Assembly: GCA_020850915.1 (NCBI GenBank)
Contig: JADZDV010000220.1
Location: 1 to 37,600, forward strand
Direction: 5' to 3'
DNA: 37,600 nucleotides
DNA from: Chloroflexota bacterium
GTDB taxonomy: Bacteria; Chloroflexota; UBA6077; JADZDV01
Shown here: one piece after another, positions 33,736-37,600 of the stretch
Numbering within the stretch: the first letter of the stretch is position 1
How the letters are laid out: each line of letters opens with the position of its first letter
Made by a program: the position numbers and the translations under genes
Notes under the pieces: generated by a model
Seen by the model: only the letters and a program-made list of their open reading frames with translations
What the model was told of the DNA's origin: nothing
Database searches by the model: none

Positions 33736-34905
33736 TTAGACGCGCGCGCCCTGCCCCGCCAGGTACTGGCGGCCCGGCTCCGCCACATCGTCCCAGCCGA
33801 AGAGCACGGCTATCCGTGTCAGCCGCTGGATCCTGTCCACCGGTGCGCTCGCGGCGATCGACTGCTGGAGCAGGCCAGCGGTGAGCGTCTTCAGCCCGTC
33901 CAGGCCGGCCGCCCTGGCAGCGCAGGCGGGCGTCGCTCCGACGATGCCCTGAACGACGAGCGCATCCGCGAGACGGACGTCCTCCTCGTAGGACTGGTTG
34001 AAGCCGGCGCCGAGATACTGCTGGAGCTTGCCCGCGATGGCGGTCTTGATCAGATCGAGCAGGCAGTTCTTCTGCGCGGCAACCGCGGGAGACTGATCGA
34101 CCATCGTGTAGAGCGCGAACAGCCCCTGAGTGGGCAGACCGGCGGTCCTGGCCCAGAGTCCATCGGCCAGCAGGTCAGCATCGGGCGTGGCCAGTGTCGC
34201 CGGCAGCCCCAGAGCATCGGCCGGCGGTTGCTGAATGAGCTGGCCAACCGCGCCGCGCACCTGCCGCTCGAGGTTCTCGTCGAAGCCATCCACCTTGGCG
34301 GCCCACACGGCGTCGCGCAGCTCGTAGCCTGACCAGGCGTCGCCACCGAAGGAATCGAGCGTCCAGGTTCCCTGCACGCCTGCGCACACCGCCCGCTGCC
34401 AGCCGTTGAAGCTGACCGTCGTCGGTCCCTGCCAGCCAGGCAATCTGCGTCCCAGCGGCCCCATGTTCAGATCCGCCTGGCCCTGACCGCTGGCGGGAAT
34501 GCTGGAGCCAGCGTAGGGGTCGCTGAGCTGCCCGTCGATGGTGAGCTGCAGCCCGCCCGAGGCGGTCATCCCAGCTCGGTCCGTCGGCGAGGGCTCGAAC
34601 TGCGAGGAGGCAGTGCCCGTGACGTGGCCCGCGTCGTCGATGGTGACCTCCATCGAGCCACCAAGCGGCAATGCCAGCTCCGAGGGGCCCAGCGGCAGGG
34701 CGACCGTTCGGACGAGCGTCCCCTTGAACCCGCCGGTGTATCTGCCAGGCCCCGGCAGTCGGTCTTGCTCGCCGCAGGCGCCGCTGGCCGCCCCTGCCGG
34801 AGAGGCCGGCGCCAGGCTGGCGAGTGGGAACGCGACCCCCAACGCGACCAACCCTACCACCGCATGACGGAGCAACCCCGCCCCCCAGGTCTCACGATGC
34901 CGCAT
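33736..34905 (-). CDS. Secreted protein of unknown function
   Basis: 389 residues from ATG at 34905, with GGAGG 7 nt upstream. A signal peptide (to SPAGAASG, cleavage near residue 40) is followed by a beta-rich half (~45-170, GRYTGGFKGTLVRTVALPLG, GTASSQFEPSPTDRAG) and a helical second half (~190-389, with repeated Ala/Leu-rich helices). Four Cys in the mature part (ACGEQ, AVCAG, KNCLLDL, PACAAR) could form disulfides. Not recognised. It lies 20 nt upstream of the glycosidase-like gene on the same strand, so they are probably co-transcribed. Two alternative hairpins lie in its leader. Confidence 0.82.
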   Translation of the reverse strand: MRHRETWGAGLLRHAVVGLVALGVAFPLASLAPASPAGAASGACGEQDRLPGPGRYTGGFKGTLVRTVALPLGPSELALPLGGSMEVTIDDAGHVTGTASSQFEPSPTDRAGMTASGGLQLTIDGQLSDPYAGSSIPASGQGQADLNMGPLGRRLPGWQGPTTVSFNGWQRAVCAGVQGTWTLDSFGGDAWSGYELRDAVWAAKVDGFDENLERQVRGAVGQLIQQPPADALGLPATLATPDADLLADGLWARTAGLPTQGLFALYTMVDQSPAVAAQKNCLLDLIKTAIAGKLQQYLGAGFNQSYEEDVRLADALVVQGIVGATPACAARAAGLDGLKTLTAGLLQQSIAASAPVDRIQRLTRIAVLFGWDDVAEPGRQYLAGQGARV

Positions 34906-34925
34906 GGACGCGCCTCCGAGATCGT

Positions 34926-34955
34926 GCCGACGAAGATGTCGGCGACGTTTTCGCC
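34926..34955 (-). other. Overlapping leader hairpins upstream of the secreted protein gene
   Basis: GCCGAC (34926-34931) pairs with GTCGGC (34938-34943), and GGCGA (34941-34945) pairs with TCGCC (34951-34955). The two stems share bases 34941-34943, so only one can form at a time. They sit 20-50 nt before the ATG, within the probable 5' leader. Confidence 0.35.
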
Positions 34956-34960
34956 ACTCC

Positions 34961-34966
34961 ATCATA
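34961..34966 (-). promoter_or_regulatory. Predicted -10 box of the secreted-protein/glycosidase unit
   Basis: TATGAT on the - strand matches TATAAT at five of six positions, 56 nt upstream of the ATG at 34905. No clear -35. Confidence 0.4.
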
Positions 34967-35092
34967 CGGAAGTAGCAGGGCAGCGCACATCGCGTAGCAG
35001 ACGCTGTGGACGTCCGGGCAGCGACAGCGCGCCGGTCCGCGATCTGATAGTACTGCGTCATAATCGTGCTGCGCCGTGGAGGTGCGCAGGAG

Positions 35093-36265
35093 ATGGCCGC
35101 CGCGACCACCGTTACCTTTTCCCTCTCGACTCGAATCTTCAACGGACCAGGCAGGGTCGGCCTGGTCGGACAACTGACCCGGGAAACGGGGCTCACTCGC
35201 GTCCTGCTCGTCACCGACCCGGGTGTCAGGGCCGCCGGACTCGTTGCGCCTGTCGAGACGAGCCTGCGTGAAGCCGGCGTTGCCGTGGAGGTGTTCGATC
35301 GGGTGGAGCCCAACCCGTCCGTCACCTCGATCGAGGCGGGCGTCGCGCGTTACGGGGCAAGCCAGGCAGCGGGGTTGGTCGCGCTCGGCGGCGGGAGCGC
35401 CATTGACGCGGCGAAGGTGATCGGCATCGTCGTCGCCAACGGCGGCCAGGCAGCGGACTATGAGGGAGCCGACGTGGGCCGGCTCCCGTCGCCGCCGCTG
35501 GTCGCGATCCCAACGACGGCTGGCACCGGCAGCGAAGTCACCTTCTCGGCCATCATCAGCGACCCGGCCCGACGCGGAAAGAAGATGAGCATCTCGAGCC
35601 GCTTCAACCGTCCGACCGTGGCGATCGGTGATCCGGAGCTCACCCTTTCGCTACCGCCCGGCCCGACCGCCGCGAGCGGGATGGATGCGCTCACCCACGC
35701 GATCGAGTCGTACACCAGCCGCAACGCCATCCCCCACACGGATGCAAACGCGATCTTCGCCGTGCGCCGCATCGCTCGCTGTTTACCAACTGCCGTCACT
35801 CACGGTGACGACCTCGAAGCGCGGACCTCGATGCTCATGGCGAGCCAGCTCGCTGGGATCGCCTTCGCCACCGCCGGTCTCGGCATCGTCCACGCCCTCG
35901 ACCATCCGCTGACCGCCTTCTACCATATTCCGCACGGCGTCGCGAACGCGATCTTGCTGCCGTACGCCATGGAGTTCAACCACGAGCACGCGCTTGAGCG
36001 CTACGCCGACGTGGCAGAAGCGCTGGGTGTGCCACGCCACGGCCAGTCAGATCGAGCGCTGGCGCTCGAGGGCGCCGCCCGCGTGCGAGAGCTGACCGAG
36101 GCGGCCGGCATCCCAACGACGCTCAGGGCCGCCGGAGCCGCCGACGACGAGATCGAACTGATGGCTCAGGAGGTTATGACAAGTCGCGTCCTGCCGCTGA
36201 ACCCCCGCCCGTTGACCTTCGAGGACGCCGTTCGGCTCTACGAACGGGCGATGGATGGAACGTAG
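35093..36265 (+). CDS. Iron-containing alcohol dehydrogenase
   Basis: 390 residues from ATG at 35093, with GGAGG 10 nt upstream; a GTG at 35066 would add nine residues without family character. Group III Fe-ADH: NAD-binding [24 protein letters not shown], the metal-site segment [13 protein letters not shown] (Asp and His ligands), and [16 protein letters not shown] (two further His). It oxidises an alcohol or reduces an aldehyde or ketone with NAD(P). Length is normal for the family. Cytoplasmic; stands alone on this strand with no metabolic partner nearby, so the physiological substrate is open. Confidence 0.94.
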   Translation: MAAATTVTFSLSTRIFNGPGRVGLVGQLTRETGLTRVLLVTDPGVRAAGLVAPVETSLREAGVAVEVFDRVEPNPSVTSIEAGVARYGASQAAGLVALGGGSAIDAAKVIGIVVANGGQAADYEGADVGRLPSPPLVAIPTTAGTGSEVTFSAIISDPARRGKKMSISSRFNRPTVAIGDPELTLSLPPGPTAASGMDALTHAIESYTSRNAIPHTDANAIFAVRRIARCLPTAVTHGDDLEARTSMLMASQLAGIAFATAGLGIVHALDHPLTAFYHIPHGVANAILLPYAMEFNHEHALERYADVAEALGVPRHGQSDRALALEGAARVRELTEAAGIPTTLRAAGAADDEIELMAQEVMTSRVLPLNPRPLTFEDAVRLYERAMDGT

Positions 36266-36269
36266 GCCG

Positions 36270-36298
36270 TTGACACCGTCACGCCCGCTCGATACCGT
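36270..36298 (+). promoter_or_regulatory. Predicted promoter of the cyclase-ATPase gene
   Basis: Perfect -35 TTGACA (36270-36275), a 17-nt spacer and TACCGT (36293-36298), which keeps the key T, A and T. Transcription would begin near 36305, about 55 nt before the ATG at 36360. Confidence 0.55.
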
Positions 36299-36359
36299 TA
36301 CCAGAGGAGCGCGACGTCCGAGAAAGCGCGGCGACGCGCACCGACGAGGAACGGACGGC

Positions 36360-37600
36360 ATGGGCGATCTGCCGACCGGCACAGTCACATTCCTCCTCAC
36401 CGATATCGAGGAGAGCACGGCACTCTGGGAGCAGGCCCCGGACGCGATGCGGGTTGCCCTCGGCAGGCATGACGCGCTGTTCGAGGCGGCCATCAGGGAG
36501 TACGACGGCAGTCACATTCGACCGCGCCGCGAAGGCGATAGTCGCTTCGCTGTCTTCTCCGGCGCCGTCTCCGCGGCCTGCGCGGCGCTGACCATCCAGC
36601 GCGCGTTCGCCGCTCAGTCCTGGCCGACACCGCGGCCGATCAGGGTTCGGATCGGGATCCACACCGGCGAGGCGGAGCCGCGGGATGGCGATTACTACGG
36701 GTCGGCCGTCAACCGCTGCGCCAGGATTCGCGGGCTCGGGCACGGCGGTCAGACGCTCCTGTCCGAGGCGACGGAAACGCTAGTGCGGGACGCATTGCCT
36801 GGCGGCGCGCAGCTCAGAGAGCTTGGCGTCCATCACCTGAAGGGACTGACCCGGCCTGAGCGGGTGTTCCAGCTGACCGCGGCCGATCTCCCCCAGGCAT
36901 TCCCGCCGCTGCTCGAGATGGAGGCCCTGCCCCACAATCTCCCGCTGCCGCGCAGCGCGCTGATCGGGCGCGAGCGCGAGATCGCCGAGATCCGCGCTCT
37001 GTTGCTCCGGCCGGATGTGGGGCTGGTCACGCTGATCGGCCCGGGCGGGATCGGCAAAACGCGCCTGGCGGCTCAGGTGGCCGCGGTGGTGCAGGACGAA
37101 TTGGCGGACGGCGTGTCGTTTGTCGAGCTGGCGGCAGTCCGCGATCCCGCGCTGGTCGCTCCGACGATCGGACAGGCGCTCGGCGTGGCGATGGACGCCG
37201 GGCGACCACCGCTCGACACCCTCAAGGAGCACCTGCGCGATCGCGAGTCGCTGCTGGTGCTCGACAACCTCGAGCAGGTGGTCGAAGTGGCGCCCGAGTT
37301 GGCCGAGCTGCTGGCCGCCTCGGAGCGGCTCAAGCTGCTCGTGACCAGTCGCGTCGCCTTGCGAGTGTCGGGCGAGCGCGAGTACGAGGTGCCGTCGCTG
37401 AGCTTGCCGCCGCGCGGGCTTGCGCGGGCTGGGGCAGATGTCGTGCTCGCAACGAGCCGATACGAGGCGATCCGGCTCTTCGTGGAGCGCGCCCAGGCGG
37501 TGCGGGCCGACTTCAGACTCACGGCCGCCAATGCCGAGGACGTCGCGGAGGCCTGTCGCCGACTGGACGGACTGCCCCTGGCCATCGAGCTGGCCGCCGC
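36360..37600 (+). CDS. Class III nucleotide cyclase domain fused to STAND-type ATPase, partial
   Basis: 413 codons to the window edge; the C-terminus is missing. ATG at 36360. Cyclase domain (~5-175): [12 protein letters not shown] (metal Asp15), EGDSRFAVF (metal Asp60), [11 protein letters not shown], and [12 protein letters not shown] (Asn118 and Arg122 of the transition-state pair), then [11 protein letters not shown]. All catalytic positions are occupied. An NB-ARC/AAA-like ATPase follows: Walker A GPGGIGKT (227-234), [10 protein letters not shown] as Walker B, LVTSR, and [12 protein letters not shown] at the very end. Proteins of this type (COG2114 plus COG3903) usually continue with TPR repeats or a LuxR-type HTH. 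Probably a signal-dependent regulator. Own promoter upstream. Confidence 0.93.
   Translation, partial: MGDLPTGTVTFLLTDIEESTALWEQAPDAMRVALGRHDALFEAAIREYDGSHIRPRREGDSRFAVFSGAVSAACAALTIQRAFAAQSWPTPRPIRVRIGIHTGEAEPRDGDYYGSAVNRCARIRGLGHGGQTLLSEATETLVRDALPGGAQLRELGVHHLKGLTRPERVFQLTAADLPQAFPPLLEMEALPHNLPLPRSALIGREREIAEIRALLLRPDVGLVTLIGPGGIGKTRLAAQVAAVVQDELADGVSFVELAAVRDPALVAPTIGQALGVAMDAGRPPLDTLKEHLRDRESLLVLDNLEQVVEVAPELAELLAASERLKLLVTSRVALRVSGEREYEVPSLSLPPRGLARAGADVVLATSRYEAIRLFVERAQAVRADFRLTAANAEDVAEACRRLDGLPLAIELAA

Noticed and set aside
32597..33739. 380-codon open frame on + strand opposite the glycosidase-like gene
   Set aside because: No conserved motifs and a composition dominated by Arg/Gly/Val; shadow of the - strand gene.
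34906..35325. Upstream extension of the secreted protein frame to 35325
   Set aside because: It would overlap the divergent alcohol dehydrogenase gene; the ATG at 34905 has GGAGG and begins a clear signal peptide.

Overview
The window is a gene-dense, high-GC bacterial chromosome segment with no rRNA, tRNA, CRISPR array or complete insertion sequence. Chloroflexota is the best guess, with Actinomycetota as the alternative. This rests on gene content only: a UPF0182 membrane protein, DUF58/DUF4129/MoxR modules, secreted proteins with Pro/Thr-rich linkers, a class III cyclase fused to a STAND-type ATPase, and frequent GTG and TTG starts. No phylogenetic marker gene is present, so the assignment is an inference.

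Left part (1-12527, + strand): eight tightly packed, partly overlapping genes. They encode a membrane protein with a glutamine-amidotransferase-like domain, an ABC ATPase and its ABC-2 permease, a three-helix membrane protein with a long coiled coil, a MoxR AAA+ ATPase, a soluble DUF58 protein, a BatA-type VWA protein and a large double-VWA protein. The set looks like one membrane-associated machine: MoxR as chaperone, VWA/DUF58 proteins as metal-dependent adhesion or assembly partners, and an ABC exporter. Its substrate is unknown. The next two + genes encode a DJ-1/PfpI protein with its own promoter and a pyrophosphate-type phosphofructokinase. Tandem stem-loops separate the kinase from the following convergent operon.

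Middle (14617-23293, - strand): an envelope-stress operon, NfeD-like protein to flotillin to PspA (transcribed from 17614 leftwards), then an alpha/beta hydrolase, then an M24-fold protein followed by UPF0182. The spacers on both sides of the hydrolase each carry a copy of a small non-coding transposable element (MITE-like). Each copy has related terminal inverted repeats and an exact 8-9 bp target duplication. One copy is about 195 bp longer and contains a large imperfect inverted repeat.

Right part: a second MoxR-DUF58-DUF4129 operon (23421-27243, +), a small hypothetical ORF, then a leftward group (ACMSD-type amidohydrolase, secreted PPC-like protein, SDR oxidoreductase). A divergent Ser/Thr kinase with an extracytoplasmic domain follows, then a secreted glycosidase-like protein and a secreted protein of unknown function (both -). 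Last come an iron-type alcohol dehydrogenase (+) and a cyclase-ATPase regulator cut off by the window end (+). Several intergenic regions share a -10 like motif, TA(C/G)AATG.
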